Shown here: piece by piece, positions 26,558 through 41,382 of the stretch
Numbering within the stretch: the stretch's first letter is position 1
Layout: each line of letters begins with the position of its first letter
Assembly (NCBI RefSeq): GCF_003672135.1
Contig: NC_039512.1
Span: forward strand, 6,356,874-6,420,873
DNA length: 64,000 bases
Source of the DNA: Ooceraea biroi
Lineage: Eukaryota; Arthropoda; Insecta; Hymenoptera; Formicidae
Direction: 5' to 3'
The notes under the pieces: generated by a model
Seen by the model: only the letters and a program-made list of their open reading frames with translations
What the model was told of the DNA's origin: nothing
The model's database searches: none
Translations under genes and position numbers: made by a program

Positions 26558-29150
26558 ACTCAAGCTTTTATCGTTTGACGCCAAATGGACCATTACGTAA
26601 AGTACAGAAAAGATTGTACAAAATAAAAATTGGAAAGATAAAATTCTAAAAATCATATCGCGGAAATTGCAATCATGAATAACAATCGTGGACGGGCAGA
26701 AGTGGTGAGTTGATGGAACACTTTCGTCATGGGTGAACGATTTCTCATAGTACGTTCTGGGAAAGGACATTCGGTTTAAATCTCCCAGAAATCGTGAGCG
26801 TTCATGAAAGAAAGGGGAGAGGATGAGTAGCAGGTGAAACAGGAGGTTTCAATATGGGTGCTCCAGTAGGCCAGTTCACTTGTTCCGGTGGGAAAAGATC
26901 GTCGGTCCAATGGAACTTTTGCATATATTAATCTATTTTCGAGTCCCTCCCTTCCTTCCGAGAGTGCCGTGGCTCTTTCACAAATCTCTGAGGTGGGTAT
27001 TGACGGCGTAGCTACAGCGAAGAAATCTACCTGTCGCTCAATGGAAACAGGATATCTACCTGTACCTTACTTTTTGTGGGAAGATTTTCTCGACTGTTGC
27101 TCTCCTCGTGCGTCCAAACTCGTGAGAGACCACATGGAAGGATTCACTCACGAAGTTCCGGCGTAAGAAGTTCCGTGGCTGTCTATTCGTCTTGGATCGA
27201 ATTTCATGGAGCATCGATCCATTACAGATAGCCGCTTTCATCTAACAATGTTCCGAACTTTTCCACGAATTTTCTAATTGAAAACAGATGTTTCAGATGA
27301 CTCATAACAGTTTCACGTAGACATAAAACATTGTTTAATCAATGATATGTCGTATCAGTAATTAATGTCTATAATAATCTTTTCATAAAAATTCTAAAAT
27401 TATTTAAAATATAATCTGAATGTAGGCTACAAAATACTAAAGTACTAAAATAATAGTGCAAAGTGCTAAATTTGCTGAATGCAATTTATGTAACCAGGAT
27501 TTCAGATTTAAGGAAAAGTGTTCGTATATTTGCGTACGCGTTCTCTCGCCGAAAATGCCAAGGTGCTCGCCGATATCCATCTCGTATTCGCTCGCGCGAA
27601 CTTGATTTATCGAGCTCCCGCGATAATCCAACGGCGCGCCGATACACGAAAGAAACGGGGGTGGCGAGAATGGCGAGGAGGCGAAAGAAGAACATCGTGG
27701 CGTCTCGTCCATTCTTTCTGAGCCCGATTCCAGGAATCGACATAAATCCCGGCGGTTTATAATCTGCGTTGGAAGGTGCGCCGAAGATACGATCGGGTGA
27801 AGAACTCGCAGAGGAAGAGAAGGATTGCGGGGAGAAGAAGAAGAACAAGAAGGAAGTAGAGAAGGAAAAGGAGGAGAAGTGGATGAACGAGTGTGCGGCA
27901 GGTGTTGGCAGGGGCGGATTATGAGGATAGCGCAACCGAGTGATTATAATAATAGCTTTGCCAATTTTGCGTCCATACTCTTTCTTGGATAAAATTAATT
28001 GTTAAATCCAATTTTATACATTTATGAATGTGATTCAAATTATTCGCCAATCAAAACTTCGACTATATTCCTTATTGGCATATTTTTTGACTATCAGTTA
28101 TTATAATTATTTTTGTGAAATCATGCCGCATATTTCAAGGCATGTGACTTGAACGTGCAGTAGTGCAGCCGGCACATTGAATGAGGAACGATACGCGACC
28201 GTGGAGAAAGATGGATTGGGTGAAAGAAGGAAAGCGAGTAAGGAGAAAGGAAGAAAGAGAGAAGGAATCGCTTTCTCGCAACCTCGTGAGAACTAGAAAC
28301 AGCCGTGGCACAGCCTCTCGTTGCCATTGCCGCTGATACTCCATCGAGTTGTCAATAACAGGCGACCCAAGCTTTTGTGTACTTTGATCTTGAGCTCATG
28401 AATAATAATTGACATTCAATACTTGTAGACACGATATCAGAAAAGAATTTACTACATACATTTCTGAAAGGAAAAAAATTATTTCTCAATATGAATAATT
28501 TAACATTAATCCTTTACGATACGAATGAAAAATTGATATTACAACGTTCAAGACAAATTAGTGACACATGCGAAGAAATCATCCAAAAGAAATTTCCCGA
28601 AGGGATTTACAGAGTCAACGAGTCTGACGTGACATCCTGATGACACCTTGACACCCTGGTACATACGTACACGCGACAATGATTGCCGACGTAGGTGGGC
28701 TTGAAAGTGGGGCGTGGATCGGTCGCAATCGCCGTGCGCCTTTGGCTGGCCGATGGCGCGGGCAGATCGTGATCCACGTGGAATACTTAGCTGAGCGCAG
28801 GCGACGTCGCGAATGCAAGGAGCGATGCACCCACGGCGGTAATGGCGGAGTTTCACATGAGATGCGCGAGCGCGGGCGCACGAGGAATGAAATTTACTGC
28901 GTCGGTGACACGTGAGAAAGGATCGGGATGTTGGCACGGTCTCTCCCGCTCGCGCGGGCCCGTCGTAGATGGGACGGACCCCGTCGACGGCGTCCGGGAT
29001 ACGCCGAGAGTGCCATTGGTGTGCACACGTGGTACCGATCGCGCGATGCATTACGTGGGAAAGTGGAAAAGGATCCGATCGACAGATAGGTACTCCAATT
29101 ATCGTGCAAGGAACACGAATTAATTAGCGGCCGTTATCGATCTCTCTTTC

Positions 29151-29151
<1 letters not shown>

Positions 29152-29177
<26 letters not shown>
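29152..29177. repeat. (CT)13 microsatellite
   Basis: An uninterrupted CT run of about 26 nt with short CT-rich flanks. No gene is attached to it. Confidence 0.9.
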
Positions 29178-29182
<5 letters not shown>

Positions 29183-32100
29183 GGGGTACGGTCTCGCGGG
29201 TCAAACCACCTCGCTTTTTCCTCCACCATGGTTTTTTTCGTTCGGTGCCGCGAACTGCGATTAACTGCAGGCAAGGATTGCTTGCGCGGATGCTGCGCGG
29301 AGAGAAGCGGAAAGAGCGCGAGGGAACGAGAGGGAGAGAGAGAAAGTTTCCAGCGGGGCGGTGATCGCGCGGGCAGGTGTACGGGCTCATGGGACTCCAT
29401 GGGAGCCTAGTGCCGATGGAGATCCCGGCACAGGGAGCTGAGAAACTCGATGGACCACCTTGCGGTCACTCCATGGGAAATGCAACCCCACGGATCCATT
29501 ATGGGGATCACGCTGCTTCGAACCTCTCAGATATGCTTCCTGTGGCCCCCTATGACCTCTTTCGCGCGAAAAAAGGTTTTCCATAGAGGAGAGAACGATT
29601 GTAAACGTCAAATTTATTTCATTTTTATTGCAGATTTTTAAAAAATTGTTCAATTAGCTGTTGATACTACTTATAATTATGCAAATCTAATTTGCGAGAA
29701 GAGAATTATGTTAAAATTGGACAATTGCTTGGCGCAATTTATTTAATTAATTTATCTTAAATAAATTTGATTGTAAAAATTAGAATTTTTTAGTCGTAAC
29801 TCGTAAACTATGTATCAGTATTCACTGTTATTGCATGAACGCGATCCACTAATCTCCACGCCAATGCCGGTCGTCATATTACCTTGTTACGTTTTTGCGC
29901 GGCATATAATCACGTCCTGCCATAATATGCAGCGTGTATATTGTTATATTAAGGCACCGTAGGGCTTCTAAGAGGAGAGACCATACCATATCCAACTCCG
30001 GACAGATAATGCCCTCTTTAGCTGACTGATTATGAACGTTATTAACCCTTTATGTAATGTTGCCTGCCCTCGTTTCCCCAGAGCTGTTCATTCCGTTTGA
30101 AAAATAGACTGTGAAATAATTCTTATTATCACACGCATATAACTATCTCCAATAATTCATTTACTATGTTAATATCGATACAAGATTTGTTACTATAATT
30201 GAACATATATACAAAATTAAAAGACTCTTGTAACATATAATTACGTATATTTAAACGTATACTTAAACAATAAAGAAAACCGTATATTAAATAAGGTTTA
30301 ATGTTAACAATTAAAGAACAAATATTCATAAAGAAAAGAAAGCCGGAATATATTAAAGTAAATTATTATAAGATTCTATATAACGGAGTTCGTGTAACTT
30401 GCTTCACCGTTATCCCGATTAGACACACAGGTTTGTACCATAACACATAAAAATCTTATAAAAACCTAATAATTTGTTACGTACTATGCACGGAGAATAT
30501 TACGTTGTTTGACCCAAGTCAAATTCCAATAATCCGAGTCTCAACCGTGTGAATGCTACTTACGACTAAATTCTTCAAAACAAGCTTCCGCGTATCGGAG
30601 ATCAACCATATATTACATCTTTACTGTCGATGGAGGACGACAGCCGCGGTAAAGTTCGACGTATCGAGCGTTTTTTCGCGGGATGATAGACATAAATCGG
30701 CGGAGCTAAGCATGCATGGCGCAACTTATCAATATGCCGAGCGTTACCGTGTAATAATGATGACGAATAAGAAGCAGCTTATACGACTGCCGAGCGTATA
30801 CCGTAATTAGAAATTTCACGGCGCATAACGATCTATTCTGCTCGGGAAGAAACCGCGCGCTGCCTGTTCGATGTTACGACAACAACGAAATCACTTTCGC
30901 ACGACCCAGAGGAATAATCGGCGCTCACCTGTACGCGGGAAAGACGCGATACCTGAAGCGTACGTAGATACGCGAGAGGTGAAATCCAGCGGGGACGAGA
31001 GGGCGGGAGGGGAGTCGTGGTCCAGGTCGTGCGAGACCTGTCGCCGGGACCAAGCCGCATCCAACAGCCCCACGGACCCTTTCATCCCTCTCGGAAGGTG
31101 CAACCTGCACTTCCCACGGACGTCCGGTCGAGGCCGAGGGATAAAGCCGAGTTAAAAGCGGCATGTGCGACGCTCGTAATCGAGCGTACAACGTCGCACG
31201 TCACATTTCGAGAATCTCTTATATTTCCTCATCTGTCCTGGATCTAGCGGCAGAGGGGAGGACGGATCCTTACCTGAAAATACAGTCACGATGCGCAGAT
31301 GTTTCCGAGAGATTCTACGAAGTTTTCCCCACGAGCCGTTCAAGAAATGCTAATTTAATAATGAACTACTTTCCTGTTCGTTAATAGATTACTTCACTTT
31401 TAATCCCGGCTTAATTTATATCGCTGTGTAAAACACATTAAGAACGTGACTCGAAAGTGTACTAATAAGAAATTATATCGTGTTCAAGAGAGCGGCCTAA
31501 GGTAAGGTAAAGTCTGCATACTGGCTTTCCTTCCTTCGTTCTATTCATTATTCATTCAATCGTTACATTATTGCGTTACTTGCAAATAAATTGTATGCAC
31601 TTGATCCACCAACTCAGAATGATCTCTTTCACCGAGATATTACTGGTTTTATTAATTTTCCATTCACATCTTGCTATGCACGACCGAAAGAGATTCGAAT
31701 CGAGAGTCGTTTCGGGCTGACCGATTTCCCTCCGTTTACTTCGCCATCGCGGCGCTCACTTTCTTCGAAGATGATCGAGGCCCGCTCGCGGCACGATAAT
31801 GCTATCATTGTATAGAGGCTCGTTGAGGATGACACGAGGAGACGCGGGAACGTCGCGTCTTCAAGCCCGGGCTAGTAAAATCTGAATACGCGGAGGCTGC
31901 CTTTCTTGATATGGCCTGACACGAAGACAATCGCCGATGATTGCCGTTAAGGAGTATAATAGGACTGCCTGCGCGATCCCCGCGCCCGCGTACGTTCCCT
32001 CGAGATCTCCATCTTCATCTCGCCGGCGCAGCCTCCCTGGTGTGACCTCCGCCTAGAGGAACGCGCAATTTCATTCTAATCGATCGTACACCTCCATCCA

Positions 32101-32736
32101 CCGCTTCTACGCGCTAGTTATCGATGTTGATTTAACCACGTGCCGCGCCGTGCCACGCCGGCGGGAGCGGGCGAGCCATAAAAATACTTTTCCATCATTG
32201 CATGCCGTGAGAATTTTTATGGTTACCTGTGGCTTACGTGTTTTGACGGTTGCGTGATTCATATGCGATTAACCTTGATATCGCGTCGAATGTTTAACCG
32301 ACGATTTATTGAACTCTGCAGTACGGTGATAACAGGGTAATAAATTGTTTACCAGCGTACACGTAGTCTGGTTTACAAGTATACGTGAATATGTTTTTCA
32401 GCTTTTAATCGGCGTACTCGATATTGCGTCTGTAGGAGCATTACAAGTCGTTGGAAAGGACGAAAAAGTGCTGCGGCGATGCACTGTGCAGCACAGCTAC
32501 CACCGACTAAGCTCTCCTAAGTCACGTGATAGAGGTCGTTGACCTGTATCCCTCGCGTACACGGGGATAATATCCACCGTACCACTCTCCCATCGGGCAC
32601 TTTTTATCCAGCTTCCGGCTCGGAGTCCCTCCGTGTGCACGGCGCGGGCGTCCGGGCACCGGAAGCGTTTAGGCCCCGTCACGCTTGTTTTAATTACGCG
32701 AACAGGCCACCGACGGTCCTCCTTTCTTGTACGAGG

Positions 32737-32775
32737 GCACACGCATGCACGCACGCACGCACGCACATACACGCG
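32737..32775. repeat. 39-nt alternating GCAC-type tract
   Basis: Purine and pyrimidine alternate strictly over 39 nt, built mainly from GCAC units with one CATGCA and one CATACA. It is a microsatellite with Z-DNA potential. Confidence 0.85.
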
Positions 32776-35700
32776 GTTCGCGCCGGCCGTGAGCCGACAG
32801 TCAGTTCGACACCTGGCACCCTACCGAAGGGAATTAATTTTTCGGATTAGCTTATCGTGCACGACCTGCTAGCAACTTCGCGCGGAGAACGGGGTTAAGA
32901 CCGGCTGAGCGGCTTTGGGTTAATGACGTTCCGGAAGGTGACGAAGCTACATGCCGCTGTTCCTCTTCAGTCCGATTATTATTCCGCGTGTACATAACGC
33001 GCGCGCCGATTGAAGAACCGCGCCCGAGGGAAGCTTCGGGCGCCGATAATATCGTCCTGATGCGCGATTGACACGAATCGCGAACGTTGCCGCGGTAGAA
33101 AGTAGCGAATATCCCAGGTGTGTCGAGGAGCACTCGCAGCACCGCACGCCGGCTGGTACGTGTGCATTTCTACCACGTACGGGCGGTCGGAAAATAAATG
33201 TTTTTCTGTGCCGCGCGCTGAGTAGCCTGGAATAAAATATTTCGATATTTCGTAGGAAGGATTTACCTGGCGTTGCTCCTGCCTTCCTCGGCGGGCAAGC
33301 GAAATTCCATCGCGGCTCTTAACAAGCCATTCGGCTCCGGTAACGGCAGTCGGATGTCTTACATCGCGTGAGCATACATCCCCGGCACACGCAGCATGCG
33401 GCACGGCTACAATTTACTCTCTTCGCGGTGCGTTTAGGAGCCATGGAATCGGTTCGCGTGAACGACCAGCGGCCTCCGCGGGGTGGCTCGCGCGCGGCCT
33501 CTTCGTCATCCGGCCGCGGGCCTCGCGTGCGCATTAGCGTGGACATTACAATTAGCATTTTTTTCGGCGCCTGTACGTCACGTGCTTTATCGGCCGAATA
33601 AACAGCCGAAGAATATTGGCCACTAAAATTTCGCTTAATTATTCCCGGAACGGCTCCGCCGGGAGCGGAGGGTCGTAATCTGTCAACCGTTGGGAGGCGA
33701 ACCCGGGGAAAGGGGATCGGATAGGACGCAGCATCCCGCCCAGTGGTAACGCGGCAGCCGAGAGTAGGGCGGCAGGGAGAGCAAAATCCTCTCGGCCAAG
33801 ACAGTATTTTCGGATTAATCGGTCGTTTATGCGCCGCCGGTACGAAACCGCGGCTGCGTGTATTCTATCTTATGACGCACGTTACCGGTAAATCTCGCGC
33901 TATGGCCGTAAACAGCGATGGCACTTTGATTGCTGGAATCCTGGAGATTAACCTGTTCCAGCATCCAGCGAAACCATCACCTCCACCTGCACACGACCAC
34001 GCGTTCGCGTTCGCGTTCGAGCGTAAAAATGAAATGATCGACGTTCATCGTGAGCGAGGATCACGATCGACACGTTCGCCGGGAGATTTCGTGTATATTT
34101 CGAGTGCCGTTCTCGTGATGTTAACCATAAAGATGCCCGAATTTATTTTAAGCCGTTATAGTAATAATTTGCGCTAATTTCGGAAATATTGAAAAATTAG
34201 CTTTTAACGAATTTGAGAAGAATTTAATTTTAGATTGAATAGAATTGCCTTCGAGGCACTAATCTTTATTTCGTAGTAATCTAGTTGCTCGGAATCGTGG
34301 CCTTTATTTGTGCTCGGATCCTGCATACCTTTCTTTAGAAAGACGCGAAACGGTACCATCGAGGAGCGACATGCAGAGAACTTCCACGAAATCCATCCGC
34401 GGGCCGGTTTACCACAAAAGCGAGCGAAAATCGGTGAAAGAGGCCGCTTGGTCGAGCGAGTGGATAATGTCGGGCGAATCAATCCAAGCATGATTAAGGT
34501 AGCTCTACCTAGGAACGCGCATCTTCCATCGTATCTTTCTTGTTCTATCAGCGTCTTGAACTCTCCCTCGCGGTGCTATCCGTTTCAGGTTGCATTGTCT
34601 TCGCCGGGGTTGCGCTGTCTATTTGCACGCGGGTCCTTTGAAGAAGCCGCCGCCACTTTTTCGTAGCTACCGCTGTGTTAAACTAAGCGAGAGGCATCCT
34701 TACCGCAAGAGGAGGCAGGCTTCCCGTGCTCGCTCGCGGTACACGACGGTACACCAGATATGCCCGGATCCCTGTTTTCAGGTCGGCGTACGGAGGTCAG
34801 CGCGTCCGCTTTGTACCAAGTGTGGGTTAAGTTACTCGAGCGCCAAACTCCGCGAGCGAGCCTTTGTACCTTTTCACGTTAAAAGCGCGCCGTGGCTGCT
34901 GCGCTCCCCGAGTGGTATATCGAAGGGATCGGGGGCACCTTTGAGACCTTTGCGTAATCACGAGTGGTCGATTCGTCGGCAAGTTTATGGTATGCCAGAA
35001 GAAGATGAACAGGCCCTCACGAGCAAGCCGCGGAATGTTGGTCTCTTTTGTATATCCCATTTACGGCGTCTGAAATCCGATATCATTAGGTCCGAATGCA
35101 CAGGCGGAATTGCGTATTAACTTTAAGGGATGCCACGCGATTGTGCGCAATACATTACAATGTATGCACGCGGTGTAGAGAAAACCACGCTTAGATATAA
35201 CTCTTTCGGATTTCCTTGTCTCCCGTGTTGCGCGCGAGACGGCCGGGAGTTAAACACAAAAATGATCCCACGGTCCTTTAGAAACGGCAGCATCCTTTAT
35301 TACGAGACGTTTGATTCAGTATCACGCCTCGCTCGTACGAATCTCCACAGTCCTTTTCAGAGGACACAAGACGTTTAACATATGAAAAAGTCTCTCCCGT
35401 AGGATGAATGAAGCTGCGCCGCTTTTGTCGGGATTGCTTCTTCTTTTTCTTCTTCCTCTTCTTCCTTCTCTTCTCCTCCACCGAGCAGACGACAGGTTCG
35501 CGCTATCATGTGGGTGAGGTCACGCCCGGATACACGTCGGCATATATGAATGTTTAGTGCTGCTTTACCTGCGATCTTTCGATGCCGCTTCGAAGCTTCC
35601 TTCACTTTATCTTACATCATCGATAATTGTGCTGTACATTTCTTGAATGAGAGTCTAATGTACGTGATGTTTATCAGCATTGATAATGCTGATTTCACTT

Positions 35701-38700
35701 TTATTCTCGCATTTGAACGAACTTTTACGAGAGCGATATCAATTCCGCATTTAAAATCTCTTACCTTCTGTATATGTAAAGTATGGCAAGCGATTATAAT
35801 TTTTATTCGTGCAAATGAACGTAACTTGTTGACGCTCATTATGCGGGACTCGGAAACGCTATTCAAGTGCAAAAATAACTCGGCTACACAGACGTGTCTT
35901 TGTCGCGCAAGAAGGAGCCCATTATCCGCGAACAAAGTTTTGTTCGTTGCTCGTAAATTTGCTTGACGCTGCCGCACCACCAGCGACCGCTGTAACATGC
36001 GAATAAAGTCGTCATCGCGTCTCAACGTCCACTAATCCTTCCCCATTTACTCGGGGGACATCGAGTGTGCAAGGATCGACTCTCCGACAGGCCGCCGAGA
36101 CGTTCGTTGCGAAAAAGCCGATGCCGGTTCCTTTTTCGAGGCCTCGCCACTTGACTCAAGCACAATGCGCCGACCGTCTCTACCCCCTCTAATTTCCCCT
36201 CGTTTATGGCCTTTCATCCACGTTGATCCACGAGCTCCGCAACAACCCCTAATGCGGGTTCATTATTTTCGTGTTCCGGACGCGAACGCGTAGATCGCGA
36301 TCGGGGCTCGAGGACTCTGGGGTGGCCGCGCGGGGTGGCATTTTTCTGCACGGCGGATCAAAGGGACGAGGAAAACGGGAACACCGCCGGACAAGTGGCT
36401 CGCGGACCCTTGTACGAAGAAACGGAACGTCAACGGCCATCTAATTGGCACTCTGAGATGCATCTTGATTCTGCTCCAACATAACTTTGACCACCTGGCA
36501 AAATCTGAGAACGAAAGCGTTCAAAGTTCTTCGTGCACGATAGTTTAACACAAATTTGATATAGGTAATCATATTTTGTTATCTGTGCGTCTTGAGATTA
36601 TTAAATATTATATATTCCACAAAACGTGAACATGTTTGTATAATTAAAAAAAGTAAGAGAAAGTTAGAAGAATAGATATGATAAAAACGAACAATCGCTT
36701 TCGACATCTTGAAACGTTCAAAGCTGGGAGATAAACAGGACAAATAAGCTGAATGTGAGCTTCAGACGTATACATCTCAATTTTAATCGTACAAATTTAT
36801 GCGGAGTAACGACATGAGCGAAAAGTCGTTCGACAATAAGTAATTCGATAGTCCAGATTAAGCCACAAAGATTTAGGAGCGAAGCGCACAAAGCGACAAA
36901 TGTGTCACGACAAAAACTCACGCGCCCCTTCATCGCGGCGCGAGGAACTACCCCTGGCGTGCATAATGTCGCTCCAGATCGCATGAGAGACACGATAACA
37001 TCTTAACGGTCGCGAATGTCAATTCTCTTGGTCTCGCTCTTGGTGGCCGGCAGAATAGCACAGCGGTAGTAAAAAGCCGCACCAACAATAGTCAAGTGTC
37101 GTGATTTGTGCTCGGTTGCGGAGGGGTATATGCCACCATCCAGTCTTAATTAACCCCCGTTCCCACGTGACTTCTTACTCCCGGGACCGGAGGGGGTTCC
37201 TTCGCCGAGTAACGTACTTTTCTACGCTCCGTTACACATCGTCAAAGGGCCCCGATTCCCGTCCCCGGATGAACATACCGAATCACTTGCCACCCCGTCA
37301 CCTGCGCCCTAACGTCTTCCAAGGAGAATATCGATCGTCGTTAAATCGTAAATACCTCAGTACAACGTCAAAATAATATCAAAGCTAGAATTCTCACCTA
37401 CGATTTTTACAGCATTTAAATCACCTTTCAACTTTCGCTACTTATCTTTCAGATTCCGCCGATCACGTATACGATTATTGTTTATATAACATTACAGTCT
37501 CGTTTTACATGCACGCAGGTGCCAATTTTTGGTCATAATATTCCGCCTAATACTCTGGGTGTTGTCCGTTCATTATTCTAACGAGTGCCTGTGCTTTCGC
37601 GTGTACACCTTAATGGCTCAATATACCATCATGCGTGGCCTCGCTCGTACATCACACTCGACTCTGCGCGCGGAACTATGTTCTCCTCACGTAACGCCAA
37701 TATTGTTTCCACGAATGGTGAGAAATGCCCCGATGGCGCTATAACGCCCCATGGACCCGGGATTAACCGTCCACCGCAGCGTCAGAATAATGACGACTAT
37801 TAGGTAAGTACCGTCTCGTGCCGGAGGAACGAGCTTGCCGTTCGTTCGGCTCCTCTTAAGCATCCTCTCGACCTGTTCCTCCTCGCGTTTATTACACCAA
37901 ATAAAGCGATGGAGGCGTGTATCCATTCGTATGCCGATGACGTTCGAGAAACCTGACGTCACGTTACTGCACGGGAAAGCATAAATAACGATTTAATAAC
38001 GTTTTCAGCGCGACGAGTCTCCGCGCGTACCGTTGACTTTGATCATTTAATAACCGTGCAACTTTGTGATTAAATTTTTAGTCGGAATGTGAAACAATTT
38101 ATTTTATGTTTCCGCTAAATTAGTATTGACAGCATGGCGGTTCGAATCGCTAATTACCTTATTACAGTTTTGTAATTGACTTTTACGTTTTACCGGTAAC
38201 AGCCGCATTAGTGCTTTGCGCCATCGCTAATTACGGCGAGCCAAATTTTTGCGTGTTATCCTCACAGTCATGCATCTTCAGCTTAAACCGGCGTGGAGCG
38301 TTACGAGGATTAATGACGACGAACGAACGGAACAATCAGTCGGCGGGCGACTTTTAAGAGCGGCGACTTTTAAAAGCGGCAAGTGTTCCCTCGTGATTCT
38401 CGTTAGGCTCCCTCCTGTTCCCGCTTGATCCCCGTAACGGTGCACCGTGCCGGTGAGCGTCGTTATGTCAGAGAGATTTCGTAGATGCCTGGCGCCAGAG
38501 TCGTAACTAGCTCGCAAGCTAATATCTCGCAATGCGCCGAGTAATGCGCGCGGACGATATATTCTCCCGGATGTGCGCGCAAACGGGAGACGGGGGGACA
38601 GGACCCGGGCGCAGGCGATACGCGGTAGGAAAATGCGTTTCCGGGCAGGTACGGGACTTATGACCCCGAGCAGATGAGGTGCTGTCCCGGCCTGTAATCT

Positions 38701-41332
38701 CGCCTAACAGGGGCCACCGAGTCGCCGGCAATCCTGACTCGGTTTCGAGCCGGCTTTAGCTGGCAGCAGCCCTCTTACTGTAGTACTACCTCGGCGTGCT
38801 CTCCCGCGGAATCGGGTAATGGAAACCCCGTGTTAGCACGTTCGATTCCGCCGACTCCCGGCTAGTTTCGACCCCATGGGAAGCCGGCCTTAAGTCGGTA
38901 GCTGCGCGTGTTTGTCCTTCGCCGAACGGACCGCCGCTCGCGGAATTTCCAATTGTAATTTCGCCCGAGAGTGCGATTTGCGTTTCGCAATTTTAATCTT
39001 TAATGGGCTTACGAGTTTGCGTGAGAGTACCCTCTTGCACTCTGACTCCTGCGTTCAAGTCTCCGTACAAATCATTATGATTCTGCTGTTGTCTGTCGTA
39101 CAACGTACAGTATGATGACTATTATAAAAAATTACTCTGAATTAGTCATCTACTCTGCCGACCTATGTTTCTAATAGTCTAATCTGCAATCGCAGAGTTC
39201 GGCGGGAGCTTCCATTAAGTCCTTTGTTATTTTCAGGAGGGCTGGCGACGACAAAGGTGTATCCATCGTGATTCGTTCGATCTCCGAGAACAATTACAAG
39301 AGACAGTAGTCGTTAGCCTATGCCCCTGCGTTAGTATGCGCTCCGTCACACCTGACTGACCGCATAGCACACGCGGTGCCTTCGACGCCGACAGCGACCG
39401 ACTCGGGTAACGGCTACGGCGAAATATCCTCTTACTACCCCGACGAACGTTTCGCAACGTCTGCTGAGTTAATGGGAAAGAAAGACGTCGAATTCCGCCT
39501 GATCGCTCTCCAATCGATGACATACCGATCTAGGCCTTTTCACCGCGCGCGACGGGGCCCTCTGCGTCCACGTGAGGATCCTCGATCGCGATCGCCGATA
39601 TATATTATAGGTCGAGTCACTCTCACTACCAATCTCTCTCTTTTGGCCGGCGGTAAAATTCTGCGACTTTCTAGAGCGCGGCACGCGTAAACCCGATTAC
39701 GCCACCGCGCGCAGTCCGCTCGCCGACTCTTCGTCATTGCTCGAGATATCATTCGCGGGAGTCAATAATTTCGAGTGTTCTCCTGTACGTCTTTAGGATA
39801 CGGAATGAAAGCGGTTGTTGTCCAATACGCGGCAGAATTGTTAATGATGCCGTTGATTCATGATCACATTGACACACCGTGAAATTCTCGTCGTCCGTAT
39901 TTTTCGATGATCGAGCACCATTGTGACCGCATGGTGTTACCTGAACGATATACCTACTCGCGCCGTGAGGTTCTTCACCTTCTTATTCTCCCGACACCCC
40001 CTATCGCTCGTTTGTTTAAGATCGCTCGATCGCCGATATCGGCGCAGAGGCCGGTTATTGATGACCCGAGCGTCTCGGGACGGCTCGCGCGCGAGCCGAG
40101 CTGGTTTTGGCTTAGGTTACCGGCGATTTGTATGACATTCGATCCCTCGCCCACGCGAGCGATGCTTCGTACCCTGCATCCTCGATCCGCGCATCTCCTC
40201 CCGCTCGTCTTCGCCGATCGCAATTACTCGTCTGGGACGACTCGTCCTGCCGCTGGCACGCTTTCAAGACTCGCTCGCGCGACGGCTCTATTTATTTCTA
40301 TAATTCGCCTTATTTATTCAGAGCTACCCGATAAGCCGCGCTGTCCGTGCTGTCCGTGCGCTTGCACCGCAAAGTGATTAATCGAATTTGAAAGAACAAT
40401 GCATCAGATTTTCCACAAAGTTCTTAATTATCAAAAAATTGTTCTTGTCATATTTTTGAAATATTTTATCTTGATATTAAAAATCTTAAAACTACCCGAA
40501 TACCTTAAAAAAAACTATTTTTGAAGATGCATCTCTGATTAATTCAACACAGTGAAAATCGAGTGGAATAAGAGACAGCTCGCGGAAGTACAAAATGCAC
40601 CGAGATCGCAGGAACCAAGGAAACGGAGAGGAGAGCGACGGAGCCCAGCGAGAAGGGCCCGAGGCAGCAGGGCTCGAAAGGTCCCGCGCGTTCGTGCGCA
40701 GGGAGACGAGGGGAACGAACATAGCTTGTTCTCAGTTCCCAGGCAATTCTATGAATACGAAATACGAGGTCGGTCGGTCGCGTACCGCCGCGGCGCACGC
40801 TGCCCGCTTCGCTCAATCATCGCAGACACGCCCGCCATATTGGCTTTGCATAAGGCCGCCCGCGAGCTCTGTCGTATCTCTTTACCCCGCGATGATGCCG
40901 GTCGTGTTAAAGCGGACGTGCACACACGCGTGCGACACGCAAAGGTTGCCTCTCTACCGCGGCAAATCACAGACTACCACCCTCGTAATTATTTTACCGC
41001 TAATCGACAGCAAGACAGCGCAATTATCGTTTACTCCGGTTTGAAATAAATGTTCGATGTCTGCTCGCGCCAACTAGTTGATACGCACAATCGGATACGC
41101 GTTATCGGGGAATTATATCTTCGTAATTGGCTGATTTCTTCAATCAGCAATCGCGCGCGAAATTTCTTATTAATTTATTTTACATTCTCCTGTCTCATTA
41201 CTTTGTAAATGCGTTAAAATAAGATACGACAGATTGATAAAAGCAAGATGACTAGTTGACAAGATATTACAAATGGGAATGTAATTACGGTTGCATGTTT
41301 ATCTTAATTTATTTCTAACTAGAGCGTAAACT

Positions 41333-41334
<2 letters not shown>
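32776..41334. other. No gene seen
   Basis: Long GC-rich stretches (32880-34000, 34500-35100, 36050-36450, 38260-38900, 39400-40370) produce many overlapping frames, the longest 176 codons at 34590-35120, none with a recognisable domain. AT-rich parts lie at 36540-36700, 38040-38180 and 40380-40530. A tRNA-like A-box look-alike near 37055 has no matching B box. Confidence 0.5.
38347..38378. repeat. 16-bp tandem duplication
   Basis: GCGACTTTTAAGAGCG is followed at once by GCGACTTTTAAAAGCG, 15 of 16 identical, then a partial GC start of a third unit. It is a recent small duplication with no obvious function. Confidence 0.85.

Positions 41335-41379
<45 letters not shown>
41335..41379. repeat. 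(TC)22 microsatellite
   Basis: A pure 45-nt TC run, the longest simple repeat in the window, between AT-rich sequence on the left and mixed sequence on the right. Confidence 0.95.

Positions 41380-41382
<3 letters not shown>

Larger units (their letters stand above)
24908..32736. other. No gene seen
   Basis: AT-rich blocks at 25560-26000, 27250-27470, 28370-28560, 29590-29830 and 30090-30560 alternate with GC-richer parts. A GA-rich tract runs from about 27809 to 27888. The longest frame in the window (201 codons, minus, 26165-26770) is here, but its sequence resembles no family I know and it has no start or splice support. ACTCCATGGGA occurs twice near 29393 and 29468. Confidence 0.5.

Noticed and set aside
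26165..26770. Longest open frame (201 codons, minus)
   Set aside because: No recognisable domain, no good start context or splice sites, and overlapping frames on both strands; a frame of this length is expected by chance in 64 kb.
34590..35120. 176-codon plus frame with several cysteines
   Set aside because: Cysteine spacing fits no zinc finger or secreted motif, and there is no signal peptide or splice support.
37048..37130. tRNA-like A box (AATAGCACAGCGGTAGT)
   Set aside because: The downstream sequence lacks a B box and no cloverleaf can be drawn.
38128..38145. B-box-like GGTTCGAATCGC
   Set aside because: No A box upstream at the right distance, and the last bases depart from the consensus.
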